In this document: positions 9,184 through 17,084 of the stretch, piece after piece
How positions within the stretch are numbered: position 1 is the first letter of the stretch
How the letters are laid out: each line of letters begins with the position of its first letter
DNA from: a virus
Reading direction: 5' to 3' (one strand)
Virus record (IMG/VR): IMGVR_UViG_3300032308_000708
Coordinates: 1 to 40,864 of that record
Length of the DNA stretch: 40,864 bases
Notes under the pieces: generated by a model
What the model was told of the DNA's origin: nothing
The model's input: only the letters and a program-made list of their open reading frames with translations
Database searches by the model: none
Position numbers and translations under genes: made by a program

Positions 9184-9696
9184 ATGACTTTTTTAATAAA
9201 AACAGATTTATTTGCAGTATTTGACAACCAAAATAATTATACTGGAAGTGTATTTACCGATATCCAGATGAAAGTTTTGTTTGATGGTAATTCTGAAGAT
9301 TTCTACCAACATGAAAATAATAAATATTATAGAGTATATAATGAAAATTTAGAAGAATCAGAAAAAAAATATACTAAATGGTATACAAATACACCAAATA
9401 ATTATTTTTTGAATGATGATAAAACATTTGCTATTTGTCCTTTAGAAACAGGCGATTTCACAACAGAACAATTGGAATTAGTGTTTAAAGATAATTGGTC
9501 GAAAATAAGAATAGTAAGAAATAAACTATTGTCAGAATCAGATGCGGAAAGTTTTATCATGTTACCCGATGTGTGGAATGAAAAATCTGAACAATGGAAA
9601 ACACAATGGTTAAATTATAGAAAAAAGTTGAGAGACCTTCCTGAAAATTTCGTAAATCCTTTTGAAATTATATGGCCAGAGAAGCCAACTATATAA
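9184..9696 (+). CDS. Phage tail assembly chaperone-like protein
   Basis: A 170-residue protein whose C-terminal third has the pattern W-x-x-QWLNYRKKLRDLPENF, then NPFEIIWPEKP. This matches the family of phage tail-assembly chaperone proteins (Phage_tail_APC type, consensus YR-x-x-LRDLP ... WP-x-KP). The N-terminal part is not recognised. Such genes normally lie directly after the fibre they help fold, which here would be the cysteine-rich fibre-like gene ending 10 bases upstream. Family assignment rests on the C-terminal motif; the partner is inferred from position. Confidence 0.65.
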   Translation: MTFLIKTDLFAVFDNQNNYTGSVFTDIQMKVLFDGNSEDFYQHENNKYYRVYNENLEESEKKYTKWYTNTPNNYFLNDDKTFAICPLETGDFTTEQLELVFKDNWSKIRIVRNKLLSESDAESFIMLPDVWNEKSEQWKTQWLNYRKKLRDLPENFVNPFEIIWPEKPTI

Positions 9697-9707
9697 TAGT
9701 ATAGAAT

Positions 9708-9721
9708 AACTCTTTTGAGTT
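9708..9721 (+). terminator. Weak hairpin after the fibre block
   Basis: Five-base inverted repeat AACTC-TTTT-GAGTT, followed by GATTTTT, in the gap between the assembly-chaperone-like gene and the glycosyltransferase gene. The stem is short, so it would be at best a weak intrinsic terminator. Confidence 0.35.
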
Positions 9722-9744
9722 GATTTTTAAACAATGGAGATAAC

Positions 9745-10680
9745 ATGCGTAAAGTCTTTTCAATTGATGGTGGCGCTGGCAGAGTCATCGCCGCCATCCC
9801 TGCCTTAGAAAAATATGTAAGAAACAATCCTAAAGAAGATGTAAAGATCCTAATTTATGGTTGGGACAATCTTCTTTGGGGTAATACTTTACTACAGGAC
9901 ATCACCTTCAATCCCGATACCAAGGGTATTTGGGAACTATTTTTGAAGGATGCTGATGTTATTGTTACTCCAGAACCTTATCGTGTTCCTGGTTATTACA
10001 ACCAGAAACTATCTCTTGCAGAAGCATTTGATAAAGAGATTAATAACACAGACGATCATTCTGATCTAACCATTCCAAGACTTTACACAAACAAGGCAGA
10101 AGAAAAGAATGCCGCCAATCTTATTGCTGATGTTAAGGCACAGCAAAAGAAAGACAAGACTATTGTTATCCAGCCATATGGTCGTTCTGCAAGAGTTGAT
10201 CGCAATGATATCATTGATGATAGTTCCCGTGGTTTAGACTCCACAGCATATCTCTCCTTGGTTAAGAAACTCTCCACTAAGTATAATCTCATTTTATTTG
10301 CGGAAAAGCAGTTTCATCAACCACAAGATACTTACACATTTAAACTAGAGGCTGATCTAAGGTTCTGGTCTGCCATCATTGAGGCGGCCGATTATTTTGT
10401 TGGTTGTGATTCTGTTGGTCAGCATATGGCTCGGGTCTTTGATAAACCAGGTACAGTTTTCATTGGTTCAACATATCCTATTAATGTAAGTTATCCAGAT
10501 TGGTTTAATATCATTGAGAAGGAAGGTGTTGCTAAGAAGTATTCGCCTATTCGTGTTTGCGGCCTTGATGCACATCTGGCAGACCGTTATAACGATAAAT
10601 GCATGGATTATTCAGAAGAAGAGGTCCATGAAATCTTTATGAAAATTGTTAAAGATATTGAAAATAAGGTGGGCAAATAA
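9745..10680 (+). CDS. GT9-like (heptosyltransferase-fold) glycosyltransferase
   Basis: A 311-residue protein resembling the ADP-heptose:LPS heptosyltransferase / GT9 group. The N-terminal half starts MRKVFSIDGGAGRVIAAIPAL, like the GG(I/L)GDxxxAxPA opening of GT9 enzymes. The C-terminal half has a nucleotide-sugar-binding segment, VIQPYGRS near residue 141, and the family-like DxxxxHxA segment FVGCDSVGQHMA at 218-229 followed by TVFIGSTYP. It would be cytoplasmic and transfer an activated sugar. The ADP-heptose genes on the facing strand make heptose a plausible donor, but substrate and acceptor are inferred. GGAG lies seven bases before the ATG. The next gene starts one base after its stop. 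Confidence 0.6.
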   Translation: MRKVFSIDGGAGRVIAAIPALEKYVRNNPKEDVKILIYGWDNLLWGNTLLQDITFNPDTKGIWELFLKDADVIVTPEPYRVPGYYNQKLSLAEAFDKEINNTDDHSDLTIPRLYTNKAEEKNAANLIADVKAQQKKDKTIVIQPYGRSARVDRNDIIDDSSRGLDSTAYLSLVKKLSTKYNLILFAEKQFHQPQDTYTFKLEADLRFWSAIIEAADYFVGCDSVGQHMARVFDKPGTVFIGSTYPINVSYPDWFNIIEKEGVAKKYSPIRVCGLDAHLADRYNDKCMDYSEEEVHEIFMKIVKDIENKVGK

Positions 10681-10681
10681 T

Positions 10682-12415
10682 ATGACATATAATGTTTTAG
10701 GTATTAATCCAGGACACAATGGTTCTGCTGCACTTACTGTTGATGGAGAACTTGTTTATTACCTTGAAGAAGAAAGATTAACAAGACAAAAATATGACGG
10801 TAATCCATTTAGAACGATTTTAGATATTCTATCTAAGTGGCATGTTGATGAAGTTGTCGTCGGTGGTACAAATTGTGCTAAACCTGAACTATCATGGACA
10901 AGAGAAGAACCTAATTACGCTCTTGTTAGAAAATTTAATAAGAATGTAAAGTTCACAGACCTGAGAGACGAACACCATCTATCTCATTCACTGACCGCCT
11001 TTTATAATTCAGGATTTGATAAGGCAATTGTTGTTGTAGCAGATGGTGCAGGATCCTTTAAAGTGGAGCAAATAGAACCAGATAACTTTGCTGAAGGTTA
11101 TGAGGCCGAATCAGTTTGGGTAATGGAATATCCTTTATCAGCAAAGTTACTGTATAAGTCTTATGGAGTACCAAGAGTTAAGAATGATGTTTGGTCTTTC
11201 AAATTTCCACATCATAATATTTTAGATTTTGATGATGCTATCACAGTAACCAAAACATATGAAGCGGCAACTCAGTATCTAGGATTTGGATTTATAGAAG
11301 CAGGAAAAACTATGGGATTATCTTCCTATGGTAAAGAAGATCCTAGACTACCGGAGTTATATAAAGGTAATAGAGGAAGCAGAGATGTGTTTTTAACATT
11401 CTTGCCTGCTGGTGCTATCATTGATGAAAAGAGAAATGAAATCTTTAGGAGAGATTATAATCCTTTAGAATGGCATAAAGATCCAACCAAACTATCCGAT
11501 ATTGAAAAGAATTTAGCTTGGAAAATTCAGAATGAAACACAAAAGATTATTGCTAGGTATATTGAATTTTCTGTAGAGGCGACAGGAATAAAAAATGTTT
11601 GTGTCGTTGGTGGATATGGATTAAATTGTGTGGCCAATTACTATTTCAAGAAAGTTTTACCAGATATTAATATCTACAACGAACCTGTTTCACATGATGG
11701 AGGAACAGCAATTGGACTAGCCAAGTTTGGATGGTATAATAAATTACGAGAAAAAGGTGAAGAGGCAAAAATACATCCAATTAAAACATTATATCTTGGA
11801 CCAAAATATGATCCTAAAGATATTGAAAAAACTCTAGAAAGTCATTCGGAAAAAATTAAAACAAAAAAAGTTACTTATGATGATATTGCCAAACTAATAT
11901 CAGAAAAGAATATTGTTGCAATGTACCAGGGACAATCCGAAGCGGGCCCAAGAGCATTAGGTAACAGATCCATTCTATATGATCCAACTGATCCTGATGG
12001 TAAAGATTTTGTTAATACTGTAAAAGGTAGAGAATGGTTTAGACCATTTGCTGGTACCGTTCTACAGGAAGATGCAAATGATTGGTTTGATATGGCGGGA
12101 ATGGACGAAAGTCCGTTTATGATGTATGCTGTGAATGTTGCTGCGGATAAGATTGATCAGATTCCATCAATCTGTCATGTTGATGATACTTGCCGTATTC
12201 AGACAGTCACGGAAGATCAGAATAAACATTATTATAATCTAATCAAGTCATTCAAGGGTATTACCGGTGTACCAATTCTATTCAACACATCTTTTAACCT
12301 TGCTGGTGACCCACTGGTAGAAACGGTAGAAGATGCTTTAGACACCCTCTACCGTTCTAAAATGAATTACTTATATCTCCCAGAATTGGGACTATTGGTC
12401 GAGAAATCAGTCTAA
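10682..12415 (+). CDS. NodU/CmcH-family carbamoyltransferase
   Basis: A 577-residue O-carbamoyltransferase, which moves carbamoyl from carbamoyl phosphate to a hydroxyl, usually on a sugar. Start chosen at the ATG at 10682 (MTYNVLGINPGHNGSAAL); an open frame extends 12 codons upstream, but that would overlap the previous gene and lacks the family start. The N-terminal ASKHA-fold domain shows GINPGHNGSA (7-16), YYLEEERLTR (26-35), the metal-site HHLSH (98-102) and VVGGYGLNC (308-316). The C-terminal domain from about 405 shows QSEAGPRALGNRSIL (418-432), FRPFAGTVL and PILFNTSFN (531-539). Both domains are complete. It is probably cotranscribed with the glycosyltransferase. Its last nine bases overlap convergently with the end of gmhB. 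Acceptor unknown. Confidence 0.85.
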   Translation: MTYNVLGINPGHNGSAALTVDGELVYYLEEERLTRQKYDGNPFRTILDILSKWHVDEVVVGGTNCAKPELSWTREEPNYALVRKFNKNVKFTDLRDEHHLSHSLTAFYNSGFDKAIVVVADGAGSFKVEQIEPDNFAEGYEAESVWVMEYPLSAKLLYKSYGVPRVKNDVWSFKFPHHNILDFDDAITVTKTYEAATQYLGFGFIEAGKTMGLSSYGKEDPRLPELYKGNRGSRDVFLTFLPAGAIIDEKRNEIFRRDYNPLEWHKDPTKLSDIEKNLAWKIQNETQKIIARYIEFSVEATGIKNVCVVGGYGLNCVANYYFKKVLPDINIYNEPVSHDGGTAIGLAKFGWYNKLREKGEEAKIHPIKTLYLGPKYDPKDIEKTLESHSEKIKTKKVTYDDIAKLISEKNIVAMYQGQSEAGPRALGNRSILYDPTDPDGKDFVNTVKGREWFRPFAGTVLQEDANDWFDMAGMDESPFMMYAVNVAADKIDQIPSICHVDDTCRIQTVTEDQNKHYYNLIKSFKGITGVPILFNTSFNLAGDPLVETVEDALDTLYRSKMNYLYLPELGLLVEKSV

Positions 12416-13084
12416 AGACTCAGCAAACTCTAAAAGATTGTTAAACACCTTTGTCGCCTTTTTAAGGTCCTTATTGGCAAAGGTGTTTAACTTTTCTTCC
12501 GTTTCATCACCATGGCCTGTCTTAACAAGAATAGGTTTAGCACCAATATTAGATGCTGCCTTTAGATCACTCATTTTATCACCTACATACCAACCTTCAG
12601 AAAACTTAATACCTCCTGGTAGTTCTTTTTCTGCCCGTCTAAACATACCAATATTAGGCTTGGCATATTCATCATCTTTAAGATTTGTTGTAGAATAGTA
12701 TAAACCGTCAATACTAAAGATACCTGCCTGTCCAAAGATTTGCATCAGATATTGATGAATCGCATCTACCTGTTGGATTGTCTGTAGGCCTTTATGAATG
12801 CCTCCTTGATTGGTTAGAATAACAATCTTATATCCTTTGAGGCGCATCATACGAATTGCTTCTAATGAACCTGGAATAGGATGAACTTGACTAGAATCTG
12901 TGATATAGTTACCCATATCTTGAATGATAGTACCGTCTCTATCTAATCCAATAACCGGCTTTGGAAAGAACTGAGGCCACTCACTAGGATTAAACTGACC
13001 CTGTGGTTGAACTGGCATTCCAGGTTGCTGCATTTGTTGCTGAGGTGGTAATTCACTCACAGGTACACTTGTAAATCGTCCCAT
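12407..13084 (-). CDS. gmhB: D-glycero-D-manno-heptose 1,7-bisphosphate phosphatase-like (HAD)
   Basis: A 225-residue HAD-superfamily phosphatase, the GmhB step of ADP-heptose synthesis. The catalytic loop is GLDRDGTI (Asp48 nucleophile, Asp50 acid/base), motif II is ILTNQGGI (Thr91), then KPNIGMFRR (Lys143), and the metal site is YVGDKMSDLKAA (Asp169, Asp173). Two oddities: residues 1-40 are a Pro/Gln-rich extension absent from typical GmhB, and the Cys/His zinc loop of E. coli GmhB is missing. A related HAD histidinol-phosphate phosphatase role is possible from sequence alone; the HldE and HldD neighbours favour GmhB. Its start overlaps the hldD stop by one base. A perfect 14-base inverted repeat lies inside the 3' end. 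Confidence 0.8.
   Translation of the reverse strand: MGRFTSVPVSELPPQQQMQQPGMPVQPQGQFNPSEWPQFFPKPVIGLDRDGTIIQDMGNYITDSSQVHPIPGSLEAIRMMRLKGYKIVILTNQGGIHKGLQTIQQVDAIHQYLMQIFGQAGIFSIDGLYYSTTNLKDDEYAKPNIGMFRRAEKELPGGIKFSEGWYVGDKMSDLKAASNIGAKPILVKTGHGDETEEKLNTFANKDLKKATKVFNNLLEFAESLD
12440..12491. terminator. Perfect 14-bp inverted repeat, possible bidirectional terminator
   Basis: GTTAAACACCTTTG (12440-12453) and its exact complement CAAAGGTGTTTAAC (12478-12491) flank a 24-base loop that itself contains a small CCTT/AAGG stem. On the + strand the right arm is followed by TTTTCTT, so it could end the carbamoyltransferase transcript 25-80 bases past its stop. On the - strand it lies in the last codons of gmhB and is followed by a weaker T-rich run. 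The repeat is directly visible; the terminator role is inferred. Confidence 0.5.
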
Positions 13085-13872
13085 TATAAATCTCCTAATA
13101 CATATTCTTCTATTGATTTAAACTTGTGTTGTATGAAATGATTTCTAGCACAGGTATAATACTGATACTTTCCTTCTAGATGTTTTGGAAAGGGAATGTA
13201 TTCTATAGTAGCATTATATTTATCTGCTATAATTTCAGCAACTCTTTCAAAAGACCTTGCCACACCTGTACCAACATCATAGATACCTGATGGTTTATTC
13301 ATTAACATACAGTCAATAATATCTTCAACCCATATAAAGTCTCTCATGTATGCTTTAGAGTTTTCAAACAGTTTAATTACACCGTTTTCTTTTGACTGTT
13401 TAGTAAACATGTGAACCGGACTGGCCTGATTACCTTTATGATCTTCATGTTTACCAAAAACATTAAAGAATCTATACCCCTGTATTCTTACAAACTTGTC
13501 TATGTTATCTTCAACCCATTTATCAATAGTGGCCTTAGACATAGCATAATAATTTAATGGGTTGATACATCTATTATAGTTTGGTGATGTTCCATACACG
13601 GACGCGGACGAGGCATACTTAACAGGAATACCAAACTCAATTGCTATTTTAAATAGTTCTATAGAGTATTGAATATTATATGTATGAATACTATCAAGGT
13701 CGGTACAAGTGGTATCAGAGATAGCACCAATATGCCAAATCTCATCTATCTCATCCCAAGGTATTGTAAGAAGGTCTTTCAAACAGGTATCTTTTTCAGA
13801 TAGGTATAGATTATCAAATCTATTGGCAATGTTTTGACCTATGAATCCTTTATGTCCTGTAACTAAAATCAT
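13084..13872 (-). CDS. hldD: ADP-glyceromanno-heptose 6-epimerase-like SDR
   Basis: A 262-residue NAD(P)-dependent extended short-chain dehydrogenase/epimerase. The nucleotide site is VTGHKGFIG (4-12); the catalytic set is ASSASVYG (87-94) and Y109-x-x-x-K113 in NYYAMSK. HldD-specific marks are GAISDTT (49-55), RFFNVFGKHEDHKG (134-147), MRDFIWVED (176-184) and PFPKHLEGKYQYYT (227-240), matching the heptose epimerase more closely than GalE or RmlB. E. coli HldD is about 310 residues, so this is a compact form. In the pathway it converts ADP-D,D-heptose to ADP-L,D-heptose. The ATG overlaps the cupin stop by four bases. Confidence 0.82.
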   Translation of the reverse strand: MILVTGHKGFIGQNIANRFDNLYLSEKDTCLKDLLTIPWDEIDEIWHIGAISDTTCTDLDSIHTYNIQYSIELFKIAIEFGIPVKYASSASVYGTSPNYNRCINPLNYYAMSKATIDKWVEDNIDKFVRIQGYRFFNVFGKHEDHKGNQASPVHMFTKQSKENGVIKLFENSKAYMRDFIWVEDIIDCMLMNKPSGIYDVGTGVARSFERVAEIIADKYNATIEYIPFPKHLEGKYQYYTCARNHFIQHKFKSIEEYVLGDL

Positions 13873-14216
13873 TGTCCGTCTCCTGGCATAACTCTATAAC
13901 TATCATTATCATAATGTGTGGTTGATGCTTCTATAAGAACCGAATTGTCCTCTAGAGCCTCAATCTGATGTGGTTTACCAGGTTCATTTACCCAAGTATC
14001 ACCTTCTCTCAAAATAACATCATGTATGGAGGCATCGTTTGTTTCTATCCAACGAATCTTAAACATACCTTTTTGAACATAAAATGTTTCATGTTTCTTC
14101 ATATGGAAATGCATTGACCCTTTTGAACCGGCCTTGTCGTGTATAAGGAGTTTACCACAATACATTTCATTATTGGCAAAGATGACCTCTCTACCCCATT
14201 TCTTTTCAACAATCAT
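13869..14216 (-). CDS. Single-domain cupin, sugar-isomerase-like
   Basis: A 115-residue cupin. The metal-site motif is GSMHFHMKKHETFYVQKG, with His36, His38, His42/Glu43 and then His83 in PGKPHQIEAL. The opening WGREVIF and the SMHFHxxKxE core resemble the cupin half of type II phosphomannose isomerases and stand-alone sugar-phosphate cupins. It sits inside the heptose operon, overlapping the end of hldE by 11 bases and the start of hldD by four, so it probably acts on a sugar in the same pathway. Whether it isomerises a heptose, edits a nucleotide sugar or only binds cannot be read from the sequence. Confidence 0.7.
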   Translation of the reverse strand: MIVEKKWGREVIFANNEMYCGKLLIHDKAGSKGSMHFHMKKHETFYVQKGMFKIRWIETNDASIHDVILREGDTWVNEPGKPHQIEALEDNSVLIEASTTHYDNDSYRVMPGDGQ

Positions 14217-15381
14217 TAATCTTCTCCACCATTTTGGTCGTTGAATAACCTTCTAAAAATGGAATTAGTTCAACATTTGCGATATCATTACCAACTACTT
14301 CTTCCTTGGTTTTGTAATCACCACCTTTTGTAATTATATCAGGTTGTATTCGTTTAATCAAGTCATAAGGTGTATCTTCATCAAAAATAATAACCTCATC
14401 TACACATTTGAGACTCTCTAAAACTCTTTTACGGTCATCTTGATTATTATAAGGTTTGTTTTCACCTTTAAGTCTTTTAACGGAATCATCAGAGTTTAGT
14501 CCAATAATAAGGTAATCACCAAGTTCTTTTGACTTTTCAAGATATGTAACATGGCCTCGGTGAATAAAGTCAAAACATCCGTTAGTAAAAATTACTTTCT
14601 TTTCTACAGAACGAATATCTTCTTGTGTTAATGTATATGTTCCAAACTTACAAACGGATAAAGATGCCAACTTATTAGCCAACTCACAAGCATTATAGAT
14701 TGATTTACCTTTGGCGAGATAATAAGTCATAGCAGCAATAAACACATCACCAGCACCAGTTACATCGGAGACCTGCGTAGAATGACCTGGAATGTTCTGT
14801 ATACCATCTTCCGATACAATAGTAACACCTTCACCACCTTTTGTTATAACAAGTGTTCCTATATTATAAAACTTCCTTGTTTCTTGATACCCACCTTCAA
14901 TCATAGAAAACCTATGATATTCGGATTCATTAAGTTTTATAATATCAGCACCTTCATAGTTAACCAAACTTTTCTTTGGATCAACTATAACAATCTTACC
15001 TTGTTCTTTCAGAGAATGAACTAACTGCTGACTTTTAGAGAGAACACCTTTATTATAATCGGAGAGAATGACATATTTGGTTTCTTCAGGAAATTCTATT
15101 TGAGAAATATCAGCGGTGCTAGTCTTATCTTCATCCACACGGAACATAATATGGTTATCACACACATATCTTTTCTTGATACTATATTCTTTATTATCAA
15201 AGAAATAATCAACATAAGCACCTAAGGCCATTAGGTTGTTATTAACATTAGAGGCACCACCGGCCTTACATTCTTCTCGGGTAATATCAAAGATAGGAAG
15301 AGGAGACTCTGGAGAGAACCGATTCATTTTTCCATAAATATAGATGTCAGTTATATGATCACCAATAAGACCGATTTTCAT
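14206..15381 (-). CDS. hldE: Bifunctional heptose 7-phosphate kinase / heptose 1-phosphate adenylyltransferase
   Basis: A 391-residue two-domain enzyme. Residues 1-250 are a PfkB/ribokinase-type kinase: GDHITDIYIYG (7-17), the substrate-side CKAGGASNVNNNL (38-50), and the anion-hole/catalytic motif DVTGAGDVF (206-214, Asp212 base). Residues 262-391 are a cytidylyltransferase-like nucleotidyltransferase: TNGCFDFIHRGHV (266-278, with the HxGH at 274-277), RVLESLKCVDEV, IITKGGDY and a FLEGYSTT end (375-382). This order is specific to HldE (RfaE), which phosphorylates heptose 7-phosphate and adenylates heptose 1-phosphate. E. coli HldE is about 477 residues, so the kinase half is trimmed, but the motifs are intact. 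GGAG lies seven bases before the ATG. First gene of the - strand operon. Confidence 0.9.
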   Translation of the reverse strand: MKIGLIGDHITDIYIYGKMNRFSPESPLPIFDITREECKAGGASNVNNNLMALGAYVDYFFDNKEYSIKKRYVCDNHIMFRVDEDKTSTADISQIEFPEETKYVILSDYNKGVLSKSQQLVHSLKEQGKIVIVDPKKSLVNYEGADIIKLNESEYHRFSMIEGGYQETRKFYNIGTLVITKGGEGVTIVSEDGIQNIPGHSTQVSDVTGAGDVFIAAMTYYLAKGKSIYNACELANKLASLSVCKFGTYTLTQEDIRSVEKKVIFTNGCFDFIHRGHVTYLEKSKELGDYLIIGLNSDDSVKRLKGENKPYNNQDDRKRVLESLKCVDEVIIFDEDTPYDLIKRIQPDIITKGGDYKTKEEVVGNDIANVELIPFLEGYSTTKMVEKINDC

Positions 15382-15404
15382 TCCGAAACTCCATTACCAA
15401 GTTA

Positions 15405-15412
15405 TATAAATA
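15405..15412 (+). promoter_or_regulatory. T4-type late promoter before gp13
   Basis: Exact T4 late promoter octamer TATAAATA, 28 bases upstream of the gp13 ATG. It is the best match in the window to the sequence read by gp55-containing RNA polymerase in T4. Confidence 0.75.
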
Positions 15413-15437
15413 TATAGCAAAGCATGTAGAAGGTCAA
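15409..15437 (-). promoter_or_regulatory. Sigma70-type promoter for the heptose operon
   Basis: Read on the - strand: TTGACC (15437-15432), a 17-base spacer, then TATATT (15414-15409). Each hexamer matches the sigma70 consensus at five of six positions. Transcription would start about 20-25 bases before the hldE ATG, which has its own GGAG. The -10 overlaps the opposite-strand late promoter of gp13. Confidence 0.6.
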
Positions 15438-15440
15438 GAT

Positions 15441-16190
15441 ATGTCTCAGACTAAACCAGCAAATAAAGAAGAATTAAAGGATTTCTGTTTAAGACAGTTA
15501 GGATATCCTGTTGTTCAGATCAATGTTGATGATGTCCAGGTTGATGATGCTGTAGAACTAGCATTTGAGTATTGGAACGAGTTTCATTTTGACGGAACAG
15601 AACGCACTTATCTAAAACACCAAGTAACCTCTGATAATAAGGCCAATGGTTGGATACAAATGAGCGAAAGTGTTATTGGCGCTGTTAAAATATTTCCTAT
15701 TGGCGGAAATAACATGGCTATGAATATGTTTGACCTTCGTTATCAACTCCGTCTAAACGATCTTTGGGATCTTTCATCAACATCTTATACAAACTATGCT
15801 TTAACTATGCAGCATTTGGCCACCTTGGATCTTATTTTTACAGGCCAGACACCTGTTCGTTTTAATAAAATTAACAATCGTCTTTATATTGATCATTCTT
15901 GGGCAACGGATGTTGAAGTTGGTGAATGGATTGTGGTTGAAGGAATGATTATAACCGATCCTGTAGCATATACTAAAGTTTGGAATGATCGTATGTTGAA
16001 AAAGTTAGCCACTTCTTATGTTAAAAAACAGTGGGGCCAGAACATGAAAAAGTTCAAGGGTATGCAGTTACCTGGTGGTATTACACTAGACGGTCAGCAA
16101 ATCTTTGATGAGGCGACAAAAGAGATTATGGAATCAGAGCAAGAAATTAGAAATACTTACGAACAACCACCAGTATTTTTGGTAGGATAG
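15441..16190 (+). CDS. gp13: Neck protein gp13
   Basis: A 249-residue protein matching T4-like gp13, the head-completion/neck protein that seals the filled head with gp14 before tail joining. Recognisable segments are LGYPVVQINVDDVQVDDAVELAFEYWNEFH in the first third (a widely conserved opening), then GAVKIFPIGG, LRYQLRLNDLWDL and KVWNDRMLKKLATSYVKKQWG. The length is close to the usual T4-like size. It starts the late structural run, is preceded by a TATAAATA late promoter, and is followed after three bases by gp14, the standard order. No membrane segment. Confidence 0.9.
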   Translation: MSQTKPANKEELKDFCLRQLGYPVVQINVDDVQVDDAVELAFEYWNEFHFDGTERTYLKHQVTSDNKANGWIQMSESVIGAVKIFPIGGNNMAMNMFDLRYQLRLNDLWDLSSTSYTNYALTMQHLATLDLIFTGQTPVRFNKINNRLYIDHSWATDVEVGEWIVVEGMIITDPVAYTKVWNDRMLKKLATSYVKKQWGQNMKKFKGMQLPGGITLDGQQIFDEATKEIMESEQEIRNTYEQPPVFLVG

Positions 16191-16193
16191 TAT

Positions 16194-17084
16194 ATGCCCG
16201 TCAACGGATACTTTAACAACTTTCCAGGTGAAAATAGGTTCAATAACGAACATCGGTTGATGGAAGATGTTATTGTAGAATCCATTCAAATCATGGGCCA
16301 TAATGTATGGTATATTCCTAGAGAATCATTTGATAATATGGATATGATTTTCGGAGAGGCCACCAAAGTTATATTCAATCGCGCCTATATGGTTGAGGCC
16401 TATATTGCTAATGTTGAAGGTTTTGAAGGTGACGGAGATTTCTTTTCTAAGTTTGGTTTAGAAATTAGAGATAGTTCTAACTTTATTCTTTCACGCAGAT
16501 CATTTTCTAAGATTATTCCATCTACATTAAGAGAACGACCTCAAGAAGGAGACCTTGTTTGGGTTCCTCTTATGCATCGTATGTTTGAGATTAAGTTTAT
16601 TGAAAAGAAGTTGATGTTTTATTCCGTAGGTAATAGACAACCATTCGTCTATGAAATGCGTTGTGAGGACTTCCGCTTCTCAGAAGAAATCATGGATACT
16701 GGTGTTGAGGATATTGATCAGATCGGTGAAGATAACGCCTATACAATGAAACTCAATCTGGCAACTACAGGTGTAAGATCATTTATTGATAACGAAATTG
16801 TATTCCAAAGTCCTGATGGAACATGGGCCAATAATACAGCAAAAGCCACTATTAGTGAATGGTATGCTGCCAATGGCACTATGCTTATTCACGACATTGC
16901 AGGAACATTTGCTGCTAACACTAATTTATATGGTAATACATCAATGGCTAGATTTAATACAATTTCAGTTGGTGATGAAAAACTAGACCTTGTTCCGAAT
17001 GACTTCTTTAATAATGATGACTTTAATACAGATACGACACTCATTTTAGATTTGAGTGAAATTAATCCGTTTGGAAAACCTTAA
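16194..17084 (+). CDS. gp14: Neck protein gp14
   Basis: A 296-residue protein matching T4-like gp14, the partner of gp13 in the neck (head-to-tail connector). The conserved opening is NGYFNN, EHRLMEDVIVESIQIMGHN, WYIPRES, then FGEATKVIFNRAYMVEAYI, RRSFSK and RPQEGDLVWVPLM. The C-terminal part (about residue 190 onward) is beta-rich with Asn/Thr stretches. It ends in TAATG, and the ATG of the next ORF (the homing endonuclease) lies in this overlap. By comparison with relatives, this ATG position is where gp15 would be expected to start. Confidence 0.9.
   Translation: MPVNGYFNNFPGENRFNNEHRLMEDVIVESIQIMGHNVWYIPRESFDNMDMIFGEATKVIFNRAYMVEAYIANVEGFEGDGDFFSKFGLEIRDSSNFILSRRSFSKIIPSTLRERPQEGDLVWVPLMHRMFEIKFIEKKLMFYSVGNRQPFVYEMRCEDFRFSEEIMDTGVEDIDQIGEDNAYTMKLNLATTGVRSFIDNEIVFQSPDGTWANNTAKATISEWYAANGTMLIHDIAGTFAANTNLYGNTSMARFNTISVGDEKLDLVPNDFFNNDDFNTDTTLILDLSEINPFGKP

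Noticed and set aside
9692-9697. Sigma70 promoter (TATAAT) before the glycosyltransferase
   Set aside because: No acceptable -35 at 16-18 bases; the nearest TTGAAA is 24 bases away.
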